Source: Microvirga sp. VF16 (GTDB lineage: Bacteria; Pseudomonadota; Alphaproteobacteria; Rhizobiales; Beijerinckiaceae). From it: a stretch of 64,000 nt of DNA. The stretch is from NCBI RefSeq assembly GCF_016864375.1, contig NZ_CP069354.1, positions 930,001-994,000 of the forward strand. The letters are read 5' to 3'. Both the position numbers and the translations under genes were made by a program. Of the stretch, positions 53,880 to 63,070 are shown piece by piece. Below the pieces are notes generated by a model. That model did no database searches. It saw only the letters and a program-made list of their open reading frames with translations, and was not told the DNA's origin. Within the stretch, counting starts at the first letter, position 1; each line of letters opens with the position of its first letter.

Positions 53880-54129
53880 AGCAGGATTGCCCCAAATGGT
53901 CAAGAGATTGCATCTGACCATCCGAGCCGATCTCACCTCGCTGACGCGATCGAAGGCTTAAGTCAAGGCCGGATTACACCGGACAACGCTGAAAAATTTG
54001 GGGGTGAGACCCGCATTCGGTTCACAAGTGTCAAGAGAAAGTCCCAAGCGATCAAGCAAACGGCCTCAGCCTGCCTAGGGTAGACCCAGCGCGACAATGC
54101 AAGGTTCGCCGGACAGGAGGAGGGGAGCG
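53880..54129. other. Gap between the two AraC-type genes
   Basis: About 250 bp. I see no gene or clear repeat. It could hold decayed remains of the N-terminal domain missing from the truncated AraC protein, but this cannot be shown by eye. Confidence 0.3.
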
Positions 54130-54561
54130 ATGGAGATACAATCCGTCGATCAGGCCAAGGACCTGCAATCCCGCGATGCAGTTGGCTCCCTCACCGAGGA
54201 TCTGCGCCGAGTGTTGCGGACCGAGCTTCTCCGCGACAGCTGCTCTGCCGCCGGGATCGCACGCCTGTTCTCGATGCATCGCCGCACCTTGCATCGGCAC
54301 CTGCGCCATGAGGGGCTCGCTTTCCGGCAGGTGGCCGATGAGGTTCGCTATGAGATTGCCTGCGAGTTGCTGGCGCGGACGGATATGGCGCTGAGCCAAG
54401 TTGCGGCCGCGTTAAAATATTCGGAGTTGAGCGCCTTCACCCGTGCGTTCCGGCGCTGGTCCGGACAGACGCCGTCGGCGTGGCGTGCTAGCCATCGCCT
54501 TGTGCGTATGCCGAACCGACTTCGCAATCCGACTGTCCCGCATCAGGCAAAGGATAGTTAA
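54130..54561 (+). CDS. AraC-type DNA-binding protein lacking a sensor domain
   Basis: 143 residues from ATG at 54130, with GGAGGAGGGG just upstream. After ~25 residues without identifiable domain, residues ~30-125 are an AraC HTH: LLRDSCSAAGIARLFSMHRR, then LAFRQVADEVRYEIACELLA, and AAALKYSELSAFTRAFRRWS ending QTPSAWRASHRLV. It is clearly paralogous to the C-terminus of the full-length regulator 0.25 kb upstream, but has no ligand-binding domain. It has a good ribosome site, so it may be a functional stand-alone DNA-binding protein rather than debris. It is next to the acyltransferase/acetate kinase genes. Confidence 0.75.
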   Translation: MEIQSVDQAKDLQSRDAVGSLTEDLRRVLRTELLRDSCSAAGIARLFSMHRRTLHRHLRHEGLAFRQVADEVRYEIACELLARTDMALSQVAAALKYSELSAFTRAFRRWSGQTPSAWRASHRLVRMPNRLRNPTVPHQAKDS

Positions 54562-54810
54562 GGCTCGTGGCTGGGCCGTTCGCTATCGTGTCCGAGACCG
54601 ATGAGGATCCCGCTCATTTCCCGCGCGGTGTCCTAAACTGTCAAACCCGTGGCTCAATGGGTCAAGCAGGATATTCGGGACGGGCCATACTCCCTCCAAC
54701 GACAAGCCGGGCCATTGCGAACTTCGGTTCAAGCTCGTTCCTGGACATTCAAGGGGCACACCCGGCATCCAAACGCGACGGCCCGTCGCGAGCGCAGCGC
54801 GGAGGCTATC

Positions 54811-55788
54811 ATGGCGGTTGCAGTTCCGACTCATGACGCGGCTCAGCAGGGCCAGCGGCACGACAAATACGACCGGCTCGTTGCGGTTGCTCAGTCCCTG
54901 CCGAGGCTGAAGGTCGCCGTGGCGCATCCTTGCGATGCGGCCTCGTTGAGCGCCGTGTTTGAAGCGGCCGGACTCGGTCTGATCGAGCCGATCCTCGTCG
55001 GGCCGCAAGCGAAAATCAGGGCTGCCGCGGAGGCGCTCGGCAAGGATATCTCCGCGATGCGCATCGTCGACGCGCCGCACAGCCATGCGGCGGCGGAGAC
55101 GGCCGTCGAGCTTGTGCGGTCCGGCCAGGCGGAAGCGCTGATGAAGGGCAGTCTGCACACGGACGAGATCATGGGCGCCGTCGTTCGCCGCGAGGGGGGC
55201 TTACGCACGGCCCGCAGGATCAGCCACTGCTTCGTCATGGATGTCCCGACCCACGACACGGCGCTCATCATCACCGACGCCGCGGTGAACATCGCACCGA
55301 CCCTGGAGGATAAGGTTCACATCGTCCAGAACGCCATCGATCTCGCAAAGGCGCTGCGGGTCGATCCGGTGCGCGTGGCGATCCTGTCGGCGATGGAGAC
55401 CGTGAACCCGAAGGTCCCTTCGACCATCGAGGCTGCGGCCTTGTGCAAGATGGCTGACCGCGGGCAGATCACGGGAGGGATTCTCGACGGTCCGCTCGCG
55501 CTCGACAACGCCATCGATCTTGGCGCTGCGAAGATCAAGAAAATCCAGTCGCCGGTGGCCGGTCAGGCCAATGTGCTCGTGGTGCCGGATCTAGAAGCCG
55601 GCAACATGCTGGCCAAGAGCCTGACCTTTCTCGCCGATGCCGATGCCGCCGGCATCGTGCTTGGTGCGCGCGTTCCGATCATCCTCACGAGCCGGGCTGA
55701 CTCGACGATCACGCGGCTGGCTTCCTGCGCCGTGGCCTCGCTCGTGGCCGAGGCGCAACGCAGCCAGCTCGCCATCCCGGAGGTCTGA
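54811..55788 (+). CDS. pta: Phosphate acyltransferase (Pta/Ptb family)
   Basis: 325 residues from ATG at 54811 (GGAGG upstream); the frame is open from 54649, but the upstream codons are unlikely. The phosphate acetyl/butyryltransferase fold is seen in RLKVAVAHPCDAASLSAVFE, VELVRSGQAEALMKGSLHTD, RISHCFVMDVPTHDTALIIT, AILSAMETVNPKVPSTIEAA, GGILDGPLALDNAIDLGAAK and VLVVPDLEAGNMLAKSLTF. It interconverts an acyl-CoA and an acyl phosphate. The acyl chain (acetyl, propionyl or butyryl) is not certain. The acetate kinase gene follows 3 bp later, so the two act together. Confidence 0.92.
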   Translation: MAVAVPTHDAAQQGQRHDKYDRLVAVAQSLPRLKVAVAHPCDAASLSAVFEAAGLGLIEPILVGPQAKIRAAAEALGKDISAMRIVDAPHSHAAAETAVELVRSGQAEALMKGSLHTDEIMGAVVRREGGLRTARRISHCFVMDVPTHDTALIITDAAVNIAPTLEDKVHIVQNAIDLAKALRVDPVRVAILSAMETVNPKVPSTIEAAALCKMADRGQITGGILDGPLALDNAIDLGAAKIKKIQSPVAGQANVLVVPDLEAGNMLAKSLTFLADADAAGIVLGARVPIILTSRADSTITRLASCAVASLVAEAQRSQLAIPEV

Positions 55789-55791
55789 GCC

Positions 55792-57000
55792 ATGACGCCC
55801 GTCCTCATTGTCCTCAACGCCGGGTCATCGAGCCTCAAGTTCCAGGTCTATGACATGTTCGACGGCGCGGAGCCGCAGCTCGTCTGGAAAGGCCTCTATG
55901 AAGGACTGGGGGGCTCCGCGCATTTCATCGTCAAGGACATCGATGGAAAACTGTTGGATGAGATGACCTGGAGTTCCGGCGATCAGATCAGGCACGAGGA
56001 GGCTCTGATGCACCTCGTCTCCTGGTTGAGCCAGTTTCGGGAGGAGCGCAAACCCGTGGCCATCGGGCACCGGGTGGTTCATGGTGGCGAGGCCTTTTCA
56101 CACCCGGTGCTGGTCGACGACTCCGTCATTCAGAGGCTTGAGGCGCTGGTGCCGCTCGCTCCCTTGCATCAGCCCCACAACTTGGAGCCGATCCGGATCG
56201 TCCGCCAGCGCCTGCCGGGGATGCCGCAGGTGGCCTGCTTTGACACCGCGTTCCACCAGACGCAACCCGACATCGCAAGCCTGTTCGCCCTGCCGCGCGA
56301 GATGCGCGAACTCGGTGTGCGGCGCTACGGCTTCCACGGCTTGTCTTACGATTACATCGCGTCCGTGCTGAAGGACTACGACCCGCATCTAGCGAAGGGG
56401 CGGGTGATCGTCGCCCATCTCGGCAACGGTGCGAGCCTGTGCGCGCTCAAAGGTGGCGTCAGCGTCGCGACGACCATGGGCTTTTCCGCCCTCGACGGCC
56501 TGCCGATGGGAACCCGCTGCGGCGCCGTCGATGCCGGTGTCGTGTTCTTCATGCTGCGAGAGATGAGGCTCAGCCCGGATGAGGCCGAGAGTGTGCTCTA
56601 CAAGAAGTCAGGGCTCCTCGGGGTGTCCGGCATCTCGAACGACATGCGGGTGCTGCGCTCCAAGGCGGCAAGCGATCCGAACGCCAGACGTGCCATCGAT
56701 CTGTTCGTCTACCGCATCACCCGCGAGATCGGGTCGCTCGTGGCGACGCTCGGCGGCATCGATGGGCTCGTGTTCACAGCAGGGATCGGCGAGAACGACA
56801 TGGCGACTCGGGCGGAGGTAATCGCCGGTCTCACGTGGGCCGGGCTCAGCCTCGACGAGGCCGCCAACAGCACCGGCGGACCGCGGATTTCCGCCGGATC
56901 CGGGCCCACCGCGTGGATCATTCCCACCAATGAGGAACTGGTGATCGCCCGGCAGACGCGCAGCGTCCTTGGCGCGACCCAGGCCCGGCTCGCATCCTGA
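55792..57000 (+). CDS. ackA: Acetate kinase
   Basis: 402 residues. ASKHA fold: VLIVLNAGSSSLKFQVYDM, AIGHRVVHGGEAFSHPVLVD, ACFDTAFHQTQPDIASLFAL, RRYGFHGLSYDYIASVL, VIVAHLGNGASLCALKGGVS, TMGFSALDGLPMGTRCGAVD, and GLVFTAGIGENDMATRAEVI. These contain the Asp, Arg and His residues used in phosphoryl transfer. It makes ATP and acetate (or a related carboxylate) from the acyl phosphate made by the gene upstream. With the PHA-like genes downstream it may balance CoA thioesters and ATP under oxygen limitation (inference). Confidence 0.95.
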   Translation: MTPVLIVLNAGSSSLKFQVYDMFDGAEPQLVWKGLYEGLGGSAHFIVKDIDGKLLDEMTWSSGDQIRHEEALMHLVSWLSQFREERKPVAIGHRVVHGGEAFSHPVLVDDSVIQRLEALVPLAPLHQPHNLEPIRIVRQRLPGMPQVACFDTAFHQTQPDIASLFALPREMRELGVRRYGFHGLSYDYIASVLKDYDPHLAKGRVIVAHLGNGASLCALKGGVSVATTMGFSALDGLPMGTRCGAVDAGVVFFMLREMRLSPDEAESVLYKKSGLLGVSGISNDMRVLRSKAASDPNARRAIDLFVYRITREIGSLVATLGGIDGLVFTAGIGENDMATRAEVIAGLTWAGLSLDEAANSTGGPRISAGSGPTAWIIPTNEELVIARQTRSVLGATQARLAS

Positions 57001-57017
57001 ACAGGGAGATTGACGTC

Positions 57018-57530
57018 ATGGAGACAGCGAAGACCAAATCAGAAGCAGGACAGGCCGGGCATGAACTGGGCGACGAGACATTCATGTCGGCAGCCGATCT
57101 GCGGAACTACATGACCGAGATGCAGATGGCGAAAGCCACGAAGTCGCTCGACGGTATGGATCGGGCCGAGAAGGCCCGTCAGGACCTGATCAAGCGGATG
57201 TCTGAGCCGCTAGAGCTCACGCCCGAGCAGTTGAGGGATATTCTCGTGCCGCTGAAGGCGAAGCTGCGGGCGGCGGCGGAGCGCGGTCAGACCGAGTTGA
57301 TGGTGATGCGCTTTCCCAATGCCATCTGCACGGACCATGGGCGGGCGATCAATAATGCGGACCCGACTTGGCCCGAAACCCTGACCGGACGCCCGCGCCA
57401 GGCTTACGAATTGTGGCGCGATCAGCTTAGGGACGCCGGTTTCAAGCTAAATGCGATGATCATTGAATGGCCGGGCGGCATGCCGGGTGATGTCGGCTTC
57501 TTCCTCAAATGGGGCGAAACCAAACGATAG
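57018..57530 (+). CDS. Conserved hypothetical protein of the pta-ackA-DUF3141 cluster
   Basis: 170 residues, preceded by AGGGAG. No domain that I recognise. The N-terminal half is helical and charged (DRAEKARQDLIKRMSEPLEL, EQLRDILVPLKAKLRAAAER). The C-terminal half has conserved-looking motifs VMRFPNAICTDHGRAINNAD, PETLTGRPRQAYELWRDQLR and IIEWPGGMPGDVGFFLKWG. It starts 17 bp after ackA and ends 22 bp before the DUF3141 gene, so it belongs to the operon. It is probably cytoplasmic. Confidence 0.6.
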   Translation: METAKTKSEAGQAGHELGDETFMSAADLRNYMTEMQMAKATKSLDGMDRAEKARQDLIKRMSEPLELTPEQLRDILVPLKAKLRAAAERGQTELMVMRFPNAICTDHGRAINNADPTWPETLTGRPRQAYELWRDQLRDAGFKLNAMIIEWPGGMPGDVGFFLKWGETKR

Positions 57531-57552
57531 CCTCAAACCACAGGTGGCAGCC

Positions 57553-59970
57553 ATGCAACGGATCGAGCAGGCGAACGAGATCAGTCAGCACGGGCTGCAG
57601 GCCCGCCTGGGCGAATTCACCAACATGCAAGTGAAGTTCGCGCAGGTTTACCAGGAGCGATGCTTAGGCGCGTTCCAGCGCTATGCCGAGGCGTTGAAAT
57701 CCGCGAGCGAGCCGTGGCTGGAAGGCCCGGCCCGCCCGGTGACGCCCGTCGATCTCTGGCGCGATGCGAGTGCCTATTGGCTCGACTTCACCCAGCGGTC
57801 CATCCTGTTCTGGGACACCCTGCGCCAGCGCGGCAACAACTGGCTTGAGCATGAGAAGGCCGGCAAGCCGCCGCTGCTGGACTTTGACTGGGAGATGATT
57901 GCGGACGCCCGCACCTTCGAGCATCCGGCAAACTACGCCCTTGTGCGCATCGTTCCGCCCGACGGCGTCGAGACTGACCCGGATCGCCGCCCCTTCGTGA
58001 TCATCGATCCGCGGGCCGGTCATGGGCCGGGCATCGGCGGGTTCAAGCAGGACTCGCAGGTCGGCGTGGCGCTCAAGGCGGGCCATCCGGTCTATTTCGT
58101 GATCTTCTTCCCGGAGCCGATGCCCGGGCAGACGCTTGCAGATGTGTCCCGCGCCGAGGCGGATTTCCTGCGCATCGTCGGCGAGCGCCATCCAAAGACT
58201 CGCAAGCCGGTCGTGGTCGGCAATTGTCAGGGCGGCTGGGCCTCCATGCTGGTCGGCGCCATTGAACCGGACCTCGTCGGACCCATCGTGATCAATGGGG
58301 CGCCGATGTCCTACTGGGCCGGCAACGATGGCGAGAACCCGATGCGCTATGCCGGCGGCATCCTCGGCGGCACCTGGCCCGCGCTTCTGGCGAGCGATCT
58401 TGGTGCAGGCAAGTTCGACGGTGCGTATCTGGTCGAGAACTTCGAATATCTCAACCCATCCAACACCTATTTCGACAAGTACTACACGCTGTTCTCGAAA
58501 ATCGACACGGAGCCGGAGCGCTTCCTCGAATTCGAACGCTGGTGGGGCGGCTTCTTCCTGATGGGACGAGACGAGATCAAGTGGATCGTCGAGAATCTGT
58601 TCGTCGGCAACAACCTCGCGGATGGCGATGCCGAATGGTCCGAGGGCCGCGCCTTCGATCTGCGGGCGATCAAATCGCCGATCATCCTATTCGCGTCGCT
58701 GGGCGACAACATCACCCCTCCGCAACAGGCCTTCAACTGGGTGGCCGATCTCTATCCCTCCACGGAGGCACTCAAGGCAAACGGGCAGGTAATCGTCGGC
58801 CTGATGCACAAGAGCGTCGGCCATCTCGGCATCTTCGTGTCCGGCGCGGTCGCCAAGCGCGAGCATAGCCAGATCGTCGACCTGATCGAGTACATCGAGC
58901 ATTTGCCGCCGGGCCTCTACGGCATGCAGGTGGAGGAGCAGAAGGTCGACGGAAGCGTGCGTTACGACGTGATGCTGACGGAGCGGCGGGTCGAGGACTT
59001 GCAGGTTCTGCAGAAATATGGCCGCAAGGACGAGGCGCCGTTCAAGGCGGTTGAAGCCGCCTCTGAGACGCTCGCCTCCACCTATGAGACTTTCGTTCAT
59101 CCCGTTTTGGCCCCGATGGTTTCCCCGACTACCGCAAAGGTCGCGAGGACGTTCAATCCCCAGCGGGCGCAGCGCTGGTCGGTGTCGGATCTCAATCCCT
59201 TCCTGTGGCCGCTGAAGGGCATGGCCGAGATGGCCAGGGCGAATCGGACGCCACGAGACAATGACGGCCCGACGGCGGCAATGGAGCGCTGGATGGCGGC
59301 TGTCACATCCGCTTCATGGGATTTCTATCGCGACCTGCGCGACGCGTCGGTGGAGAATTCCTTCTTCCGCATTTACAGCCCGGCCAGCATCGGTATGGCT
59401 GCGCAAGACAAGGAAGCTGAAGCGGAAGCACCCATCGACATAAGAAGCGCTCCTCTGGTCAAGGAGGCGCTGGCGCATATCGAGGATGGTACCCGCACGG
59501 CGGGACTTGTCCGCGCGGCCCTCCTGTTGATGAAAGTCGGCACTGGACGGCGCCGGCTCTCGGCCATGAAGCGGGCGCGTGAACTCGTCGGCAAGGATGT
59601 CGGCTTGCTGGACATGCCGACAGACGATGCACGGGAGATCATCCGCAGGCAATCCTACATCGTGGACCTGGAACCGGAGAGAGCTCTGGCCGCCCTTCCC
59701 AAGCTTCTGCGGACACCTGAGGACAGGCGCATTACCCTCGATCTTCTCGGTCGTCTGGAGGGCAGGATCGAAGCCAATGCCCAGCAGGTTGCCCTGTTGG
59801 GTGAGATCCGTCGCCTCCTGTCCGACGACAGGGGGGAAGACATGGCGAAAGCCGAGCCCATTACTGTGACACTGCTCGAGAAAGATGCCGACGACCGCCC
59901 GGGAACGATGCCGCGGCAGCGAGCCACCCGGCGTGCCAGCGACAACCGACGCACGAGGCCAAGCTCATGA
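57553..59970 (+). CDS. DUF3141 protein with PHA-synthase-like alpha/beta hydrolase core
   Basis: 805 residues from ATG at 57553 (AGGTGG upstream); the frame extends to 57463. The core fold (~110-430) has RRPFVIIDPRAGHGPGIGGF and PVYFVIFFPEP, and the nucleophile elbow VVGNCQGGWASMLVG, with Cys225 in a G-x-C-x-G box as in PhaC synthases. The acid is Asp385 in SLGDNITPP, and the His is His424 in SVGHLGIF. A helical N-terminus (~1-90) precedes it, and a ~370-residue extension follows. A phasin gene lies downstream, so polyhydroxyalkanoate-related activity is inferred. Its stop overlaps the fabI start by 4 bp. Confidence 0.85.
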   Translation: MQRIEQANEISQHGLQARLGEFTNMQVKFAQVYQERCLGAFQRYAEALKSASEPWLEGPARPVTPVDLWRDASAYWLDFTQRSILFWDTLRQRGNNWLEHEKAGKPPLLDFDWEMIADARTFEHPANYALVRIVPPDGVETDPDRRPFVIIDPRAGHGPGIGGFKQDSQVGVALKAGHPVYFVIFFPEPMPGQTLADVSRAEADFLRIVGERHPKTRKPVVVGNCQGGWASMLVGAIEPDLVGPIVINGAPMSYWAGNDGENPMRYAGGILGGTWPALLASDLGAGKFDGAYLVENFEYLNPSNTYFDKYYTLFSKIDTEPERFLEFERWWGGFFLMGRDEIKWIVENLFVGNNLADGDAEWSEGRAFDLRAIKSPIILFASLGDNITPPQQAFNWVADLYPSTEALKANGQVIVGLMHKSVGHLGIFVSGAVAKREHSQIVDLIEYIEHLPPGLYGMQVEEQKVDGSVRYDVMLTERRVEDLQVLQKYGRKDEAPFKAVEAASETLASTYETFVHPVLAPMVSPTTAKVARTFNPQRAQRWSVSDLNPFLWPLKGMAEMARANRTPRDNDGPTAAMERWMAAVTSASWDFYRDLRDASVENSFFRIYSPASIGMAAQDKEAEAEAPIDIRSAPLVKEALAHIEDGTRTAGLVRAALLLMKVGTGRRRLSAMKRARELVGKDVGLLDMPTDDAREIIRRQSYIVDLEPERALAALPKLLRTPEDRRITLDLLGRLEGRIEANAQQVALLGEIRRLLSDDRGEDMAKAEPITVTLLEKDADDRPGTMPRQRATRRASDNRRTRPSS

Positions 59971-60773
59971 ACGATCATCCGACCGAATTGTCCCAAGTCG
60001 CTCTTCAATCGAAGATCCTGCACGGCAAGCGGGCCCTCGTCATCGGAATCGCGAACGAGCATTCGATCGCCTATGGCTGCGCGCGGGTCTTCCGCCAGCT
60101 CGGGGCCGACCTCGCAGTCACCTATCTCAACGAGAAGGCCAAGCCCTACGTCGAGCCCTTGGCGAAGGAACTCGGCGCGTCGATCCTCGCACCTTGCGAT
60201 GTGGGCCGCAGCGGCGAGCTCGAAGCCGTTTTCGGACAGATCCGCGAGACCTGGGGCAGCCTCGATATCGCGCTCCATTCCATCGCCTTCGCGCCGAAGG
60301 AGGATCTGCAGGGACGGCTCGTCGACTCATCCGGTGAGGGGTTCAAGGTGGCCATGGACATCTCCTGCCACTCGTTCATCCGCATGGCCCGCCTAGCCGA
60401 GCCGCTGATGAAGGAGGGCGGCACGCTGCTTGCAATGAGCTATCACGGCGCCAACAAGGTGGTCCCGAACTACAACCTCATGGGCCCGGTGAAGGCTGCG
60501 CTGGAGAGCGCCGTGCGCTATCTCGCCTATGAGCTTGGCGACAAGCATATCCGCGTACACGCGGTGTCTCCCGGTCCCCTGAAGACTCGGGCGGCGTCGG
60601 GACTGAAGGATTTCGACGTTCTCCTGTCCGAAGCCATCGAGCGCGCACCTATAGGCGAGCTGGTTGATATCGAGGATGTCGGCCTCACCGCAGCGTATCT
60701 GACCACACCTTTTGCGCGGCGGCTGACCGGGACGACGACCTATGTCGATGGCGGGCTCAGCATTATGGCCTGA
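59967..60773 (+). CDS. fabI: Enoyl-[acyl-carrier-protein] reductase (FabI-type SDR)
   Basis: 268 residues, overlapping the DUF3141 gene by 4 bp. FabI features: KRALVIGIANEHSIAYGCAR (the atypical NADH site), ALHSIAFAPKEDLQGRLVDS, MSYHGANKVVPNYNLMGPVK with the catalytic Tyr-x6-Lys, and HAVSPGPLKTRAASGL, ending TGTTTYVDGGLSIMA. It reduces the enoyl-ACP (NADH-dependent) in fatty acid synthesis. A housekeeping FabI is usually elsewhere in such genomes. This copy, coupled to the DUF3141 gene, is probably a second paralogue serving the storage-related pathway (inference). Confidence 0.9.
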   Translation: MNDHPTELSQVALQSKILHGKRALVIGIANEHSIAYGCARVFRQLGADLAVTYLNEKAKPYVEPLAKELGASILAPCDVGRSGELEAVFGQIRETWGSLDIALHSIAFAPKEDLQGRLVDSSGEGFKVAMDISCHSFIRMARLAEPLMKEGGTLLAMSYHGANKVVPNYNLMGPVKAALESAVRYLAYELGDKHIRVHAVSPGPLKTRAASGLKDFDVLLSEAIERAPIGELVDIEDVGLTAAYLTTPFARRLTGTTTYVDGGLSIMA

Positions 60774-60861
60774 TGGATGCGCTCTGATGAATTGAAGAAC
60801 AACGGAAAGAGTCGATGACGTCCAGCCTCTCACTCTTGAAACGATCCATAGGTATCGTCAC

Positions 60862-61344
60862 ATGACAGCATCGCTAAATCCTGCCGCGCCTCATCACCTG
60901 CCGATTTTCATCACCGCGCCCGGCGAGACCGATGTCCTGATGGTCGTCATGGCGGTGGTACTTTTGCTGGCGGTGCTGGCCGTCGGTCTTCTGTTCCTTC
61001 GCCTGCACACTCTGCCCGAGCGGATTGCGCATCGGTCCCACAAGCTGCAATTCGAGATCGTCGCCGTGCTGGGGCTTCTCGCCCTGTTCACGCATATTCA
61101 CGCTTTCTGGGTGGCGGGCCTGCTGCTTGCCTTGATCGACATTCCCGACTTCGGCAATCCGCTTCGCAGGATCGCGGGCTCCGTCGAGAAGATGGCCGGC
61201 CTGAAGCCCGGCGAAGGTGCGGTCGAAACGCCGGAAGAATTGGGGAGTGCGCCGACGCCATCCGACGAGTCTGAGGAGAAGGTGGTCGACGTGCCGCAGA
61301 CCGTGGCCCCGTCCAGGCTGCCGAAGGAGAAGATCCATGCTTGA
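60862..61344 (+). CDS. DUF3302-like small membrane protein paired with an HlyD-like protein
   Basis: 160 residues, two membrane segments: TDVLMVVMAVVLLLAVLAVG and IVAVLGLLALFTHIHAFWVA-GLLLALIDIPDF, with a hydrophilic, acidic C-terminus (EELGSAPTPSDESEEKVVDV). The stop overlaps the next gene by 8 bp. Paired small membrane protein plus HlyD-like genes of this kind are known from E. coli (YiaW-YiaV) and similar loci. The function is poorly known, perhaps export of a lipid or small molecule. Confidence 0.6.
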   Translation: MTASLNPAAPHHLPIFITAPGETDVLMVVMAVVLLLAVLAVGLLFLRLHTLPERIAHRSHKLQFEIVAVLGLLALFTHIHAFWVAGLLLALIDIPDFGNPLRRIAGSVEKMAGLKPGEGAVETPEELGSAPTPSDESEEKVVDVPQTVAPSRLPKEKIHA

Positions 61345-62572
61345 GCTTCTCTTCTGCTCCCTGCTGACGATCCTGCCGGATTATCTCTATCGCCGCTACG
61401 TCCAGGGAAAGCGGATCGGCAAGGAAATCACGCTCTTCTCGATGTGGTTCGAACTGCGCTGGGGCCTCATCACCTGCCTGATGCTGACGATCGGGCTGAT
61501 CACGGTGATTTTCTACAACCATCCCTCGACAAGCAGCGCGACCCTGTTGTTCCGATCCGTTCCGATCGTGTCCGAGACCAACGGGCGCGTGGCCGAGGTC
61601 TATGTCGGCCTGACCGGCGAGGTGAAGCAGGGCGCGCCGATTTTCCGGCTCGATAGCTCGACGCAGGAGGCCGCGGCCGAGGCCGCCCGGCGCAAGATCG
61701 CTGAGGTCGAGGCGGCGCTGGTCGTAGCGCGCTCCGACGTTGCAGCCGCCGAGGGCCGGATCCAGGAGGCCCGAAGCGCCCACCAGCAGGCGATGGACGA
61801 GCTGGCGACCAAACAGGAGATCTATCGCCGTAATCCCGGCGCCGTCGCCACCCGGGACATCGAGACACTCCAGGTCGCGGTGCAGGGCCGGCAGGGCACC
61901 ATCGACGCGGCCACCGCAGCCAAGCAAGCCGCCGAAGCGCAGATCTCCTCGCTCCTCCCGGCGCAGAAGGCCAGCGCCGAAGCCGCCTTGGCTCAGGCCG
62001 AGGCGGAGCTGGCCAAGTCCGTCATCCGGGCCGGCGTCAACGGTCGCGTGGAACAGTTCACGCTGCGCGTCGGCGATATCGTCAATCCGTTCATGCGGCC
62101 GGCCGGGGTTCTGATCCCGGAGGAAGCCGGTCGACAGGCCCTGATAGCAGGCTTCGGGCAGATCGAGGCCCAGGTCATGAAGACCGGGATGGTGGCCGAA
62201 GCAACCTGCATGTCGAAGCCCTGGACGGTGATCCCGATGGTGGTCACCGGTGTGCAGGACTACATTGCGGCCGGCCAGTTCCGCGGCGGCGAGCAATTGA
62301 TCGACCTTCAGCAGGTGTCCCGGCCGGGCACCATCCTGGTCTTCCTTGAGCCCCTCTACACGGGAGGGCTTGAAGGCGTCACGCCCGGCAGCAGTTGCAT
62401 CGCCAATGCCTATACCAGCAACCATGACCTGATTGCCTCAGGCCAGGTCGGGGCCGTGCGCGGTTTTGCCCTGCATGCTGTGGATGCGGTCGGGCTGGTC
62501 CATGCGATGCTCCTGCGGATCCAGGCGCTCGTGCTACCCATCCGGACCCTGGTGTTCAGTGGTGGGCACTGA
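61337..62572 (+). CDS. HlyD-family membrane-fusion protein, YiaV/YibH-like
   Basis: 411 residues from ATG at 61337. Membrane segments lie at the N-terminus (MLELLFCSLLTILPDYLYRR; WGLITCLMLTIGLITVIFYN). Periplasmic HlyD-type parts follow: LFRSVPIVSETNGRVAEVYV, a coiled-coil hairpin (~100-225: STQEAAAEAARRKIAEVEAA, LQVAVQGRQGTIDAATAAKQ), and SVIRAGVNGRVEQFTLRVGD. A C-terminal barrel-like region ends with IQALVLPIRTLVFSGGH. No ABC gene follows. It is coupled to the small membrane protein upstream, and the pair probably forms an envelope transport or stress module in this cluster. Confidence 0.82.
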   Translation: MLELLFCSLLTILPDYLYRRYVQGKRIGKEITLFSMWFELRWGLITCLMLTIGLITVIFYNHPSTSSATLLFRSVPIVSETNGRVAEVYVGLTGEVKQGAPIFRLDSSTQEAAAEAARRKIAEVEAALVVARSDVAAAEGRIQEARSAHQQAMDELATKQEIYRRNPGAVATRDIETLQVAVQGRQGTIDAATAAKQAAEAQISSLLPAQKASAEAALAQAEAELAKSVIRAGVNGRVEQFTLRVGDIVNPFMRPAGVLIPEEAGRQALIAGFGQIEAQVMKTGMVAEATCMSKPWTVIPMVVTGVQDYIAAGQFRGGEQLIDLQQVSRPGTILVFLEPLYTGGLEGVTPGSSCIANAYTSNHDLIASGQVGAVRGFALHAVDAVGLVHAMLLRIQALVLPIRTLVFSGGH

Positions 62573-62682
62573 CCTTGCGCTGATCGTTCCGGAGTGGTCT
62601 CCGGCGCAATGACATCAATTTGAAGCATGTGAGGGGTAGTCTTCGGTTCCGAGGAAAACACACGCTTTAAGGAGACTGATCG

Positions 62683-63024
62683 ATGACCACAATGTCGAAG
62701 AAGTCCGCAGTTGCGGATACGGTGCGTGGCGTCAATGAACTCGCTTTTTCCAGCGACAGCAGCCGCGCTTTGGCCAATGCCGCGGAAACGTGGTTCGCGA
62801 CCGCCACCGAATGCCATCGCGAGATGATCGGCTTCGTGTCCATGCGTCTTGAGAAGGACAGCGACACCTTCCGCGAAATGTTGGCCTGCAAGAATCTTAC
62901 GGATGTGACGGCCATCCAGTCTCGGTGGATGGAGGACACGCTGCGCGATTATAATTCCGAGATGACCAAGATGATGACCATCTACACTAAATCCGCGAAT
63001 GGCCGAGGCCGTACCGAAGGCTGA
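62683..63024 (+). CDS. Phasin-family protein
   Basis: 113 residues from ATG at 62683 with AAGGAGACTG upstream. A helical, amphipathic protein: SSRALANAAETWFATATECH, REMIGFVSMRLEKDSDTFRE, and LTDVTAIQSRWMEDTLRDYN with C-terminal SEMTKMMTIYTKSANG. Phasins coat polyhydroxyalkanoate granules or act as stress chaperones. The ALANCKNLTDV-like pattern (here MLACKNLTDVTAIQSRW) is typical. It ends the pta-ackA-DUF3141 cluster, supporting a PHA link. Confidence 0.85.
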   Translation: MTTMSKKSAVADTVRGVNELAFSSDSSRALANAAETWFATATECHREMIGFVSMRLEKDSDTFREMLACKNLTDVTAIQSRWMEDTLRDYNSEMTKMMTIYTKSANGRGRTEG

Positions 63025-63070
63025 TAATTATCTATCGCCAAGTGCCGGCTTGAGCCTGAGTAACGGCGGT

